This document shows positions 6,503-14,452 of a DNA stretch of 64,000 bases, piece after piece. The notes under the pieces are model-generated. The model had not been told where the DNA came from. It worked only from the letters and a program-made list of their open reading frames with translations, and searched no databases. The first letter of the stretch is position 1, and each line of letters starts with the position of its first letter. The position numbers were made by a program, and so were the translations under genes. The stretch is taken from assembly GCA_963800235.1 (NCBI GenBank), contig CAWDAD010000001.1:806001-870000 (forward strand). The letters run 5' to 3'. This DNA comes from CAVVNP01 sp963800235 (GTDB lineage Bacteria; Actinomycetota; Acidimicrobiia; Acidimicrobiales; Iamiaceae).

Positions 6503-8539
6503 ATGTCATCCCTTCGGCTCGACACCAGTGGGGCGCGTCCGGTCCTGCTGAAGCAGGCCACGGGCGCCGCCGGTCGGTCCCGGCTCGGCCACGAGGCCGA
6601 CATGCTCCTGCTGGCCCGGCACCCGTCCGTGGTCGAGATCGACGACTACGTCGACGACGGCACCACCGCGACCCTCGCCCTGGTCCCGGTCGCCGGGTCC
6701 ACCGTCGACCGGCTCGGCGTGCTCGACCCGGCCGAGGCGGCGGGACTGGTGGCCGACCTGGCGTCGACCCTCGCCGACCTGCACGCCCTCGGTGTGGTCC
6801 ACGGGCGGGTCCGGCCCGACCACGTGATCCTCACCCCCGACGGACGGACGGTCCTCTGCGGCTTCGCCGACGCGACGGCCACCTCCCAGGCCTCCGGCGT
6901 CGAGGACGCCCCCGCCACCCCGCTCGACCCCTCGCTCGACGTCCGGGGCCTGGGCCGGCTGCTGGCCGGCCTGGTCGGGCCGTCGACCGCGCTGCCCATC
7001 CCCGACCGGCGACGGATGAGGCTCCGCCACCAGGACTGCCGGGCCGCCCTGCTCACCCTGGCCGACCTGGCCGAGCACCACGACCCGGCGGCCCGCCCGA
7101 CGGCAGCCGGCCTGGCCGAGCGGATCCTCACCCTGGTGCCCGACGCCCGGTCGCCCCGCACCCTGCCCGAGCCCCGCCCCCCGGACGAGGTCGTCCCCGG
7201 AGCCGGGGAGCGGTGCCGGCACGGTGATGTCGACGGCCCGACCGACGACCCACGACCGGACCCCGCGGGATCGACCGATGACGGGCCGACTCGAGCCGGC
7301 GCGGCCGCGAGCGACGCGCCCGCCGACCATCCGAGCGACGTCGACCGTCCGAGCGGCGGCGACGGGGCACCGAGCGACGACGGGACGCTGAGCGGCGGCG
7401 CCACCGGCGGTGAGCCGGACCGCCAAGGCCCGACGGAGGCGGCAACGACCGGAGATCGCTGGCCGGACGACTGGTGGCCCGACGACCGGTGGCCCGACGA
7501 CCGGTGGCCCGACGACCGGTGGCCCGACGACCGGTGGCCCGACGACCGGTGGCCCGACGACCGGTGGCCCGACGACCGGTGGCCCGACGACCGGTGGCCC
7601 GACGACCGGTGGTCGTCCGACGGAACGCTCGACGACGACCCCGCCGCGGCCGTGGCGCCGAGCACGCCGGATGATGCCGACCGGCGGTCGACCGGGAGGG
7701 CCGCCGAGGGGTCCGAGCCGCCGGACCGACCGACGATCCACGGCCCGGTCACCGAGCCGCGCCCGATCCGACCCGCCACCCAGCTGGCGCGACCCCGACC
7801 CGATGCCGCTCGCTCCGGTCGCCGATGGGGGCGGGTCGCCGCCGCGGCCGCGCTGATCGGCGCGGCGGTCGTCCTGGCCGGCCGGACCGGGTGGTGGGGC
7901 GCCGCCGACCGGGCTGTCACCGTCTCCTCCCGCACCGGGGTGTCCCACCTCGGCCGGCAGCCCTCCGGCTCGACCTCGGGTGGGGGGACGCCGACCCCGA
8001 CGACGGACGGCCACGGCACGGGGGCCCCGACGACCGGGACTCCCACGACCGGGACTCCCACGACCGGGACTCCCACGACCGGCGACCGGGCCGGTGCCGG
8101 TCCCCCACCGACGTCCTCCACCATCGCGCCGACGCCCGCCGCCGCTCCCGCACCGGCCACCAGCGCGCCGTGCGGGGTGGCGGACGGTCCCGACGTCGAC
8201 GGCGATGGGTGCGGCGATGCGGTCACCGTCGACGGGGGCACGGTGACCACCCCGCGGCACCGGTTCGTGGTCGGCGGTCCCGACGACCAGGTCGTGGTGG
8301 GTGACTGGGACTGCGACGGCCTCGCCACCCCGGCGCTCCTGCGCCGCCCCGGCGGGGAGGTCTTCGTCTTCGCATCCTGGGCGGCGCCCGGACGCGAGCT
8401 CACCGTGCCGGCGTCGGCCACCACCGGCGAGGGCGGCGAGCTCGTCGCCCTCCCGAGCGCCTCGCCGGGGTGCGCCACGTTGGTGGTGCGCCGACCGGGC
8501 CAGCCCGACCGGTCGGTCGGCGAGAGGACGGACCGGTGA
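6503..8539 (+). CDS. Membrane-anchored pseudokinase with tandem WPDDR repeats and an FG-GAP-like exterior tail
   Basis: 678 residues. Residues ~1-215 follow the Ser/Thr kinase plan (a lysine at LLKQA, helix C-like HEADML, hinge LALVPVAG) but the catalytic loop reads HGRVRPDHVIL instead of HRDxKxxN and the DFG site reads CGFADA. It should therefore be catalytically dead. Residues ~320-369 are ten WPDD(R/W) units, nine of them identical at DNA level. A single membrane helix near 445-462 separates this from an outer part with PTTGT repeats and a final ~110-residue segment (DGDGCGDAV, VVGDWDCDGLATPALL) that resembles VCBS/FG-GAP beta-propeller strands. It follows the pilus operon and overlaps the LysM gene by GTGA, so it may monitor the envelope or pilus. 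Confidence 0.75.
   Translation: MSSLRLDTSGARPVLLKQATGAAGRSRLGHEADMLLLARHPSVVEIDDYVDDGTTATLALVPVAGSTVDRLGVLDPAEAAGLVADLASTLADLHALGVVHGRVRPDHVILTPDGRTVLCGFADATATSQASGVEDAPATPLDPSLDVRGLGRLLAGLVGPSTALPIPDRRRMRLRHQDCRAALLTLADLAEHHDPAARPTAAGLAERILTLVPDARSPRTLPEPRPPDEVVPGAGERCRHGDVDGPTDDPRPDPAGSTDDGPTRAGAAASDAPADHPSDVDRPSGGDGAPSDDGTLSGGATGGEPDRQGPTEAATTGDRWPDDWWPDDRWPDDRWPDDRWPDDRWPDDRWPDDRWPDDRWPDDRWPDDRWSSDGTLDDDPAAAVAPSTPDDADRRSTGRAAEGSEPPDRPTIHGPVTEPRPIRPATQLARPRPDAARSGRRWGRVAAAAALIGAAVVLAGRTGWWGAADRAVTVSSRTGVSHLGRQPSGSTSGGGTPTPTTDGHGTGAPTTGTPTTGTPTTGTPTTGDRAGAGPPPTSSTIAPTPAAAPAPATSAPCGVADGPDVDGDGCGDAVTVDGGTVTTPRHRFVVGGPDDQVVVGDWDCDGLATPALLRRPGGEVFVFASWAAPGRELTVPASATTGEGGELVALPSASPGCATLVVRRPGQPDRSVGERTDR
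7460..7609 (+). repeat. 15-bp tandem repeat array encoding WPDDR
   Basis: One variant unit (7460-7474, encoding WPDDW) is followed by nine identical copies of TGGCCCGACGACCGG at 7475-7609. The units are in frame and encode WPDDR. Perfect identity, including third codon positions, points to recent expansion by slippage or recombination. Confidence 0.97.
8027..8083 (+). repeat. 15-bp tandem repeats encoding PTTGT
   Basis: Three full units and one partial unit, almost identical (first codon CCG, later ones CCC, then ACGACCGGGACT). They encode a Thr/Pro/Gly-rich linker just outside the membrane helix of the pseudokinase. Confidence 0.92.
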
Positions 8540-9333
8540 GGGGCGTGCGCGGCGCCCGGCTCCGGCTGGCGGGCTGGTGCGGCCTGCTGCTGATCGCCGC
8601 CGCCCTGCTCCACCGACTCGGCGACGGACCGCTGGCCGGACCGTCGCTCCGCGATCCGGGCCGCTGGTCGCAGTGGGTGTCGACGGTCGACGCACCGACC
8701 GCGACGGTCGCGCTCGTCCGCCTGGTGGGTGAGGCGATGGCCTGGTACCTGCTGGTCGTCACCATGGTGCAGGTGCTGGCCGCACGCCCCCGCGTCGGGC
8801 CCCTCGGTCGGATCCTCGGCCGGTTGGCGGCGCCCGGCGCGCGCCGGGTGGTGGCGGCGGCCATCGGGCTCGGCGCGGCGTCTGCGGGTTCCGTTCCGTC
8901 CGCCGGTGTCCCCAGCCGGCCGGTCGTGGTCGAGCTGGCGTCGCACCGGCTGTCCGCTCGCCACGACCTGACCCGCTCGGGTCCGGCCGACGCCCCGTCA
9001 GGGGATCCGACCCCTGCGTCGCCGGGACCGGCGGGACGAGCCGAACCGCCCGGGCCCACCGCCACCATGCGGGTCGACGACCCTCCGCCCCCGCCACCGG
9101 CGGCCGCACCGGAGCCGGCCACGCGGGTCGTGCGACCGGGCGACTGCTTCTGGTCGATCGCCGAGGAGGTCGTGACCGGTGAGGGGGCGCCGGCCGCCGC
9201 GGACGCGAGCCTCGAGACCGAGGTCGCCACCTACTGGCGACGGCTGGTCGACGCCAACCGCGCCACGCTGGTCGACCCGGCGAACCCGGACCTGCTGTTC
9301 GCCGGGCAGGTGCTGGTGCTGCCGCCCCGCTGA
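8536..9333 (+). CDS. Membrane protein with C-terminal LysM domain
   Basis: 265 residues from a GTG overlapping the pseudokinase stop (GTGA), which decides the start. Three hydrophobic stretches lie in the first ~130 residues (WCGLLLIAAALLHRL, LVRLVGEAMAWYLLVVTMVQVLA, VVAAAIGLGAASAG), then a Pro-rich linker and a C-terminal LysM-type module beginning VVRPGDCFWSIAEEV and ending PDLLFAGQVLVLPPR. LysM binds peptidoglycan or related glycans; the domain carries an insertion between its two halves. The pairing with the pseudokinase and location after the pilus genes suggest an envelope function. Converges on the carboxyltransferase gene with 4 bases between stops. Confidence 0.75.
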   Translation: MRGVRGARLRLAGWCGLLLIAAALLHRLGDGPLAGPSLRDPGRWSQWVSTVDAPTATVALVRLVGEAMAWYLLVVTMVQVLAARPRVGPLGRILGRLAAPGARRVVAAAIGLGAASAGSVPSAGVPSRPVVVELASHRLSARHDLTRSGPADAPSGDPTPASPGPAGRAEPPGPTATMRVDDPPPPPPAAAPEPATRVVRPGDCFWSIAEEVVTGEGAPAAADASLETEVATYWRRLVDANRATLVDPANPDLLFAGQVLVLPPR

Positions 9334-9337
9334 GCGC

Positions 9338-10774
9338 TCAGGAAGACCTGCAGGACCGGTCCGAGACCGCGTCGAACCGGGTCAGCCGGTCGCCCGGCTC
9401 GGCGCCCTCCAGGGCGGCGACGACCACCGGGCCGAGCTCGGTCGGGTCGTCGGGCACGACGGCGTCGGCGATGCCCAGCGCCAGCAGGTCGCCGCTGGTC
9501 AGGTGCAGGTCCTCGGCCACGGTGGGGGCGTCGGCGGCGTTGCGGGTGAGGATGGCGGCGGCGCCCTCCGGACCGATGACCGAGAACACCGCGTGCTCCT
9601 GGATGAGCAGCCGGTCGGTGGCGGCCAGGGCCAGCGCCCCGCCGCTGCCGCCCTCGCCCACGCACACCGCCACGCTGGGCGTGGGCAGCCCGGCCATGGC
9701 GCTGAAGGTGCGGGCGATCTCGCCGGCGACCCCCTGGTTCTCGGCGTCGGGGCCGGGCTCGGCGCCGGGCGTGTCGACGAAGGTGACCAGCGGCAGGTCC
9801 AGGTCGGCGGCCAGTGCGATGGCCCGCTGGGCCAGCCGGTAGCCGGACGGCGAGGGTCGGCCGGCGGCGGCGTGGCGGTCCTGGGCCACGGCCACCACCC
9901 GGCGGCCGTCGAGGTCGGCCAGGCCGGCCCGCACCGTCGGGTCGGTGCCGTGCAGGTCGACCCACGACCGGGTGACGACGGCGGCGGCGTCCACTCCCGA
10001 CGGCCGGCCCGGCCACCGGGCCCGCTGGACCTCGGCCCAGGCGCCGGTGCCCGCCGGCGGCGGGTCCTCGGGCACCGCCCGCAGCGGCGGCGCCAGCGGT
10101 CGCTCGACCGAGCCGAGGGCGGCGCCGACCCAGGCCGCCACCTCGCCCGGCGCCAGCACCGCGTCGACCAGGCCGGCGGCGTAGGCGGTGGCGGCGGTGT
10201 GCGAGCGACCCTCGACCGACTCGCCGACGGTCTGCTCCACCACCCGGGGACCGGCGAAGCCGATGGTGGCGCCGTCGACCACCGCCGACAGCGAGCACAG
10301 CGACCCGTAGGAGGCGAACACCCCGCCGGTGGTCGGCGAGGTGTGCACCGCCAGCGACAGCAGCCCGGCCTCGCGGTGGCGACGGGCGGCGGCCGCGGTC
10401 CGGGCCATCTGGACCAGCGACACCATGCCCTCCTGCATCCGGGCGCCGCCGCTGGCGGTCACCACCACGACCGGCAGCCCGAGTTCGACGGCCCGGTCGA
10501 AGGCCCGCACCACCTTCTCGCCGTGGACGACGCCCATCGAGCCGCCGAGCACCTCGAACCGGCCGCGGATCAGCACGTAGCGGTCGGTGCGGCCGGTCTC
10601 CACGCTCTCGCCGGCCTCGGTGGCGGCGACGAGTTTGTCGGCGTAACCGGGGAAGGCCAGCGGGTCGCCCGATGCCAGGTCCTCATCCCAGCGCTCGACC
10701 AGCGGACCCAGCTCGACGGCCTCCATCCCGGCAGCCTCCCACGCCGTCCGATCGTCGGAACCCGAGCCGCCCAC
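9338..10774 (-). CDS. Fused AccD/AccA-type carboxyltransferase (biotin-dependent carboxylase)
   Basis: 478 residues. The N-terminal half resembles AccD after its zinc ribbon (DPLAFPGYADKL, GGSMGVVHGEKV, VVVTASGGARMQEGM, GVFASYGSL). The C-terminal half resembles AccA (LPLVTFVDTPGAEPG, VCVGEGGSGGALALA, EHAVFSVIGPEGAAAIL). Both oxyanion-hole glycine motifs of the crotonase-like folds are present, so transfer of CO2 from carboxybiotin to an acyl-CoA is expected. The four-cysteine zinc finger normally present in AccD is absent. Six bases downstream of hemW, so probably in the same transcript. ATG at 10726 (MEAVELGP) is an alternative start. Acetyl-CoA is the default substrate; propionyl-CoA cannot be excluded. 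Confidence 0.85.
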   Translation of the reverse strand: MGGSGSDDRTAWEAAGMEAVELGPLVERWDEDLASGDPLAFPGYADKLVAATEAGESVETGRTDRYVLIRGRFEVLGGSMGVVHGEKVVRAFDRAVELGLPVVVVTASGGARMQEGMVSLVQMARTAAAARRHREAGLLSLAVHTSPTTGGVFASYGSLCSLSAVVDGATIGFAGPRVVEQTVGESVEGRSHTAATAYAAGLVDAVLAPGEVAAWVGAALGSVERPLAPPLRAVPEDPPPAGTGAWAEVQRARWPGRPSGVDAAAVVTRSWVDLHGTDPTVRAGLADLDGRRVVAVAQDRHAAAGRPSPSGYRLAQRAIALAADLDLPLVTFVDTPGAEPGPDAENQGVAGEIARTFSAMAGLPTPSVAVCVGEGGSGGALALAATDRLLIQEHAVFSVIGPEGAAAILTRNAADAPTVAEDLHLTSGDLLALGIADAVVPDDPTELGPVVVAALEGAEPGDRLTRFDAVSDRSCRSS

Positions 10775-10780
10775 CGCCGC

Positions 10781-11908
10781 TCAGCGACGGAGGTGAACGG
10801 CCACCTCGTTGGCCAGCAGGCGGCCCGCCACGGTCAGCACGACCCGACCGTCCCCGACGACCCGACCGTTCTCCACGACCCGGGCGTCCCCGGCGAGCGC
10901 CGGCGCGGGCGCCAGCAGGGGTTCGAGCCGCTCGGCGGCACCGGGCTCGAAGGCGTCGAGGGGCACGCCCTCGCCGGTGCGCAGCGCCAGCTCCCACCGC
11001 TCGAAGCGGCGCTGGCCCTCGTCGAGCACCTCGGCACCGGCTTCGACCGGGCGACCGGCCTCGACCGCCTCGACGTAGCGCTCGGGGGTGCGCAGGTTCC
11101 ACCACCGCCGCCCGGCCCGGTGCGAGTGGGCGGCGCAGCCGACACCCAGGTAGTCGCCCTGGCGCCAGTACAGGAGGTTGTGGCGGCACTCGTGGCCCGG
11201 CCGGGCCCAGTTGGAGATCTCGTACCAGCGGTACCCGGCGGCGGCCAGGCGCTCGGTCGCCACCAGGTACTGGTCGGCCTGGGCGTCGTCGTCGGGGTGG
11301 CGGGCGGCGTCGGCGGCCAGCGGGGTGCCCGGCTCGACGGTCAGGCCGTAGGCGCTGACGTGGGCCGGGTCGAGGTCGATCGCGGCGTCGAGGGTGGTGG
11401 TCCACTGCTCGACGGTCTCGCCGGCCGCCCCGTAGATCAGGTCGACGTTGAAGGGAAGGTCGACGGCGTGGGCGGCCTCGGCGGCGCGCCGGACGTTGGC
11501 CACGTCGTGGGTGCGGCCGAGGGTGGCCAGCACCTCGGGCACCATCGACTGCACCCCGAGCGAGAGGCGGGTGACCCCGCCGTCCACGTAGGCGGCCAGC
11601 AGGTCGCGGTCGACGTCGTCGGGGTTCGACTCGACGGTGACCTCGGCCCCCTCGGCCAGCGGCGCCGCCGCCAGCACGTCGAGCAGCCGGTCGGCCGGGA
11701 CGAGCGACGGCGTGCCCCCGCCGACGAACACGGTGGTGAACGGACCCCACCCGTCGGCCGCCACCCGCTGGACGTGGCGGCGGCAGGCGGCGAGGTAGCG
11801 GTCGGCCAGCTCGGTGCGGTCGGTCCAGGTGGCGAACGCGCAGTAGTCGCAGCGGTGCCGGCAGAACGGCACGTGCAGGTAGAGCCCGAGCGGCGCGGTC
11901 ACCTCCAT
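10781..11908 (-). CDS. hemW: HemW-like radical SAM heme chaperone
   Basis: 375 residues. The radical-SAM motif CRHRCDYCAF at residues 16-25 has the HemW form CxxxCxYCxF; GGGTPS, VESNPD and RLSLGVQS follow in the usual order, then the FNVDLIYG strand and the C-terminal HemW domain with DDAQADQY and YEISNWARPGHECRHNLLYW. HemW (old name: anaerobic coproporphyrinogen oxidase HemN-like) binds and transfers heme rather than oxidising coproporphyrinogen. It lies between the bldD-like gene (35-base gap) and the carboxyltransferase gene. Confidence 0.92.
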   Translation of the reverse strand: MEVTAPLGLYLHVPFCRHRCDYCAFATWTDRTELADRYLAACRRHVQRVAADGWGPFTTVFVGGGTPSLVPADRLLDVLAAAPLAEGAEVTVESNPDDVDRDLLAAYVDGGVTRLSLGVQSMVPEVLATLGRTHDVANVRRAAEAAHAVDLPFNVDLIYGAAGETVEQWTTTLDAAIDLDPAHVSAYGLTVEPGTPLAADAARHPDDDAQADQYLVATERLAAAGYRWYEISNWARPGHECRHNLLYWRQGDYLGVGCAAHSHRAGRRWWNLRTPERYVEAVEAGRPVEAGAEVLDEGQRRFERWELALRTGEGVPLDAFEPGAAERLEPLLAPAPALAGDARVVENGRVVGDGRVVLTVAGRLLANEVAVHLRR

Positions 11909-11943
11909 GGTGACCAGCCTGCCGGGTGGCGACGCCGGACCGG

Positions 11944-12552
11944 TCAGCCGGGGACGAGGCAGAGGCCGAGCTCGTCGAGCTGGCCCAGCGTCTCCTCGAC
12001 CGAGCAGTCGAGGATGCAGGCGATGGCCCGCAGGTCGTCGCGGCGGATGGTGAGCACCCGTCCGTTGAAGTCCTGGCGCTGCACCTGGATCATGGCCAGG
12101 TAGCGGGCCAGCATCTCGCCGGCCGGGCCGTTCACGTCGTCGACCCGGGTCAGGTCGATGATGACCTTGCGGTCGGGGGCGCTGGTGGTCGAGCTGGTCA
12201 GGTCGACGACCTGCCCGTCGCTGGTGGTGGCGTAGCCGGTGGTCTCGTCGCGGGGCAGCAGCTGGTCGACCGGGACGTTGTAGAAGCCGGCGAGCCGCTG
12301 GAGGCGCGGCACCGAGATGGCCCGCTCCCCCCGCTCGTAGGCGCCGAGCACCGACGCCTTGAACTCGAGGTCCGACGCCTCCTCGGCCTCCTGGAGCGAC
12401 ATGCCCTTCTGCCGGCGGATGCCCCGCAGGCGCTCGCCGACCTTCTTGCCGTAGGCGCTGGCCTCGGCGTCGTCGACCTCAGGTTCGGTGTTCACGCGTC
12501 CTCTGCCCTCCATCGCCCGCCCCGATCCCCCCGGACCACGACGCTGCGTCAC
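11944..12552 (-). CDS. bldD: BldD-family transcriptional regulator
   Basis: An N-terminal XRE-type helix-turn-helix (YGKKVGERLRGIRRQKGMSLQEAEE then VLGAYERGERAISVPRLQRLAGFYNVP) is joined to a BldD-type C-terminal domain. In Streptomyces BldD a tetrameric c-di-GMP is bound by an RGD...RQDD signature. Here the aligned residues read RQDFNGRVLTIRRDD, keeping R, D, R, D and D but replacing G and Q. It may therefore bind c-di-GMP with altered affinity. The GTG at 12552 gives 202 residues and sits 6 bases after a TACAGT hexamer (leaderless). Internal starts at 12513 (ATG) and 12495 (GTG, after GGAGG) are alternatives. A BldD-box overlaps the start, suggesting self-repression. Confidence 0.88.
   Translation of the reverse strand: MTQRRGPGGSGRAMEGRGRVNTEPEVDDAEASAYGKKVGERLRGIRRQKGMSLQEAEEASDLEFKASVLGAYERGERAISVPRLQRLAGFYNVPVDQLLPRDETTGYATTSDGQVVDLTSSTTSAPDRKVIIDLTRVDDVNGPAGEMLARYLAMIQVQRQDFNGRVLTIRRDDLRAIACILDCSVEETLGQLDELGLCLVPG
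12539..12551 (-). promoter_or_regulatory. Putative BldD box at the bldD start codon
   Basis: TGACGCAGCGTCG on the minus strand matches the Streptomyces BldD consensus TNACNCWGNGTNA at all fixed positions except the last. It overlaps the leaderless start codon, a position where a bound regulator would block initiation. Match found by eye. Confidence 0.55.
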
Positions 12553-12558
12553 CGGGCC

Positions 12559-12564
12559 ACTGTA
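12559..12564 (-). promoter_or_regulatory. -10 hexamer (TACAGT) of leaderless bldD-like gene
   Basis: TACAGT is 6 bases upstream of GTG 12552, so the transcript should begin at or within a base of the start codon. It lies in a small inverted repeat GTAG-TTG-CTAC. Confidence 0.5.
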
Positions 12565-12585
12565 GCAACTACGCAGCGCGGTATC

Positions 12586-13326
12586 TCACATTCGGTGGTC
12601 AGCCTCCGGCGGATGACCGCTTTGCGTGGCTTGCGCCGGATCGACCAGCCCGTGCCGGAGGGCGGCCAGCAGCGTCCCGGCGGCGATGGCGGCGGTCTCC
12701 GCCCGCAGCACGTGGGGACCGAGGCCGACCGCGGCGGGAAGCGCGGCGCGCTCGGCGTCGGACCAGCCACCCTCCGGACCGACCAGCACCGTGGTCGTCC
12801 CCGCCGGCGGCGGAGCCCCCCGGTCGGTGCGCACCGCGCCCGGCAACGCCGCCACCGCGGCGAAGGGCACCGGTTCGGCCACCTCGGGCAGGAAGCAGCG
12901 GCGCGACTGGCTGCACGCCTCCCGGGCCACCCGGACCAGGCGCTGGTGGTGCACCTCGGCCCGCCCACCGCCCCACCGCACCACCGACCGCTCGGCGGCG
13001 AACGGGCGGATCACGTCGATGCCCAGCTCGGTCAGCTTCTGCACCACCAGCTCGGGCCGGCTGCCCTTCACCAGGGCGAAGGCGACGGTCAGCCTCGGCC
13101 GCGGCGCGTCGAGCCGCACCACCTCGCCGTCGGGCTCGACCTCGGCGCCGAAGCGGCAGGGGCGCCAGCCCCCGGCTCCGTCGGAGACGGTGAGGGCGTC
13201 ACCGGCGCGGAGGCGGAGCACCCGCTCGAGGTGGTGGCGGTCGGCCTCCTCGAGCACGGGGAGGTCGAGGTCGTCGACGAACGCGTGCGGGCCCCCGGAC
13301 CCGTCCGGGCCGGCGGCACCGGTCAC
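12586..13326 (-). CDS. rsmE: 16S rRNA (uracil-1498-N3)-methyltransferase RsmE
   Basis: 246 residues with the SPOUT-class RsmE pattern: an N-terminal PUA-like part (HHLERVLRLRAGDALTVSDG), FALVKGSRPELVVQKLTELGI, the conserved ARE-C-QS-RR segment (VAREACSQSRRCFLPEV), the SAM-binding knot VLVGPEGGWSDAE and the final LRAETAAIAAGTLLAAL. It methylates U1498 of 16S rRNA. The GTG start is 6 bases after the dnaJ stop, so it is the third gene of the hrcA-dnaJ-rsmE operon, a common arrangement. Confidence 0.95.
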   Translation of the reverse strand: MTGAAGPDGSGGPHAFVDDLDLPVLEEADRHHLERVLRLRAGDALTVSDGAGGWRPCRFGAEVEPDGEVVRLDAPRPRLTVAFALVKGSRPELVVQKLTELGIDVIRPFAAERSVVRWGGGRAEVHHQRLVRVAREACSQSRRCFLPEVAEPVPFAAVAALPGAVRTDRGAPPPAGTTTVLVGPEGGWSDAERAALPAAVGLGPHVLRAETAAIAAGTLLAALRHGLVDPAQATQSGHPPEADHRM

Positions 13327-13332
13327 GGTCGC

Positions 13333-14451
13333 CTACTTGAAGGCCGAGCGCAGCTTCGACAGCACGCCCTTGTCCGGCGGGGCAACCGGTTCGTCGCGCA
13401 GCTCGGCCAGGCGGCGCAGGAGCTCGTCCTGCTGCTCGTCGAGGGCGGTGGGCGTGTCGACGGCGACGGTCACGATCAGGTCCCCGCGACCGCGACCGCG
13501 CACGCTCGGGACCCCGCGGCTGCGGAAGCGGAAGGTCCTGCCCGACTGGGTGCCCCGCGGCAGGGCGACCTGCTCGGGCCCGTCGAGGGTCTCGAGCTCG
13601 AGCTCGGCGCCCAGGGCGGCCTGGGTGAAGGGCACGTGCAGGGTGTGGTGCAGGTCGTTGCCCTCGCGCCGGAACTGCTCGTGGGGGCGCACCCGGCAGT
13701 GGACGTAGAGGTCGCCCGCCGCACCGCCGCGGGGGCCGACCGCGCCCATGCCCGACAGCCGGAGGGTGGACCCCGTGTCGACTCCCGCGGGGATGTCGAC
13801 GTGGTAGGTGCGGTCCTCGATGCGCCGCCCCTCCCCGCGGCAGTCGGGGCACGGCGACGGCACGATCTGGCCGAGCCCGTTGCAGCGGGGGCACGGCCCG
13901 GCGGTGACCATCTGGCCGAGGATGCTCTGGCGGACCCGCTGGACCTGGCCCGAGCCGCCGCAGTCGCCGCACGTCTCGGCCGAGGTGCCCGGGGCGGCGC
14001 CGGTGGCCTCGCAGGTCTCGCAGGCGACCGCGGTGCGGACCGTGACCGGCGACTCGCCGCCGAAGACGGCCTGCTCGAAGTCGAGGTCGACGCGGGCCTC
14101 GAGGTCGGCGCCGGGGGGCGGCCCGCTCGGTCCGCGCGAGCCGCCGCCGAACCCGGCCCCCCCGCCGAAGAAGGCGTCGAAGATGTCGCCGAAGCCGGCG
14201 GCTCCGCCGAAGGGGTCGCCGCCCGCGTTGCGCGCCGCGCCCTCGGGCCCGTAGCGGTCGTAGCGCTGCCGCCGCTCGGGGTCGCGGAGGACCTCGTAGG
14301 CGACGCTGATCTCCTTGAACCGGGCCTCCGCGGCCGGGTCGGGGTTGGTGTCGGGGTGGTACTGGCGGGCCAGCCGCCGGTACGACCGCTTGATCTCGTC
14401 GGGCGTGGCCTGCTGGCTGACCTCGAGCAGCTCGTAGTAGTCGGTCGCCAT
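13333..14451 (-). CDS. dnaJ: Chaperone protein DnaJ
   Basis: 372 residues, full length. It has an N-terminal J domain with HPD (QYHPDTNPD), a Gly/Phe-rich stretch, four zinc-finger repeats (CETCEATG, CGDCGGSG, CPRCNGLG, CPDCRGEG) and the C-terminal substrate-binding domain. The first zinc repeat has Glu instead of the Gly usual after the second Cys, but all eight cysteines are kept. It stimulates DnaK ATPase and delivers clients. The gene starts one base after the hrcA stop and should share heat-shock control through the CIRCE element upstream of hrcA. Confidence 0.96.
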   Translation of the reverse strand: MATDYYELLEVSQQATPDEIKRSYRRLARQYHPDTNPDPAAEARFKEISVAYEVLRDPERRQRYDRYGPEGAARNAGGDPFGGAAGFGDIFDAFFGGGAGFGGGSRGPSGPPPGADLEARVDLDFEQAVFGGESPVTVRTAVACETCEATGAAPGTSAETCGDCGGSGQVQRVRQSILGQMVTAGPCPRCNGLGQIVPSPCPDCRGEGRRIEDRTYHVDIPAGVDTGSTLRLSGMGAVGPRGGAAGDLYVHCRVRPHEQFRREGNDLHHTLHVPFTQAALGAELELETLDGPEQVALPRGTQSGRTFRFRSRGVPSVRGRGRGDLIVTVAVDTPTALDEQQDELLRRLAELRDEPVAPPDKGVLSKLRSAFK

Positions 14452-14452
14452 C

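Noticed and set aside
7460..7609. CRISPR array
   Set aside because: Units are 15 bases with no spacers and lie in frame inside a coding region.
9179..12103. A 974-residue open frame on the plus strand opposite the carboxyltransferase and hemW genes
   Set aside because: It is antisense to well-conserved genes, is Gly/Arg/His-rich without domains, and is expected from high-GC codon bias.
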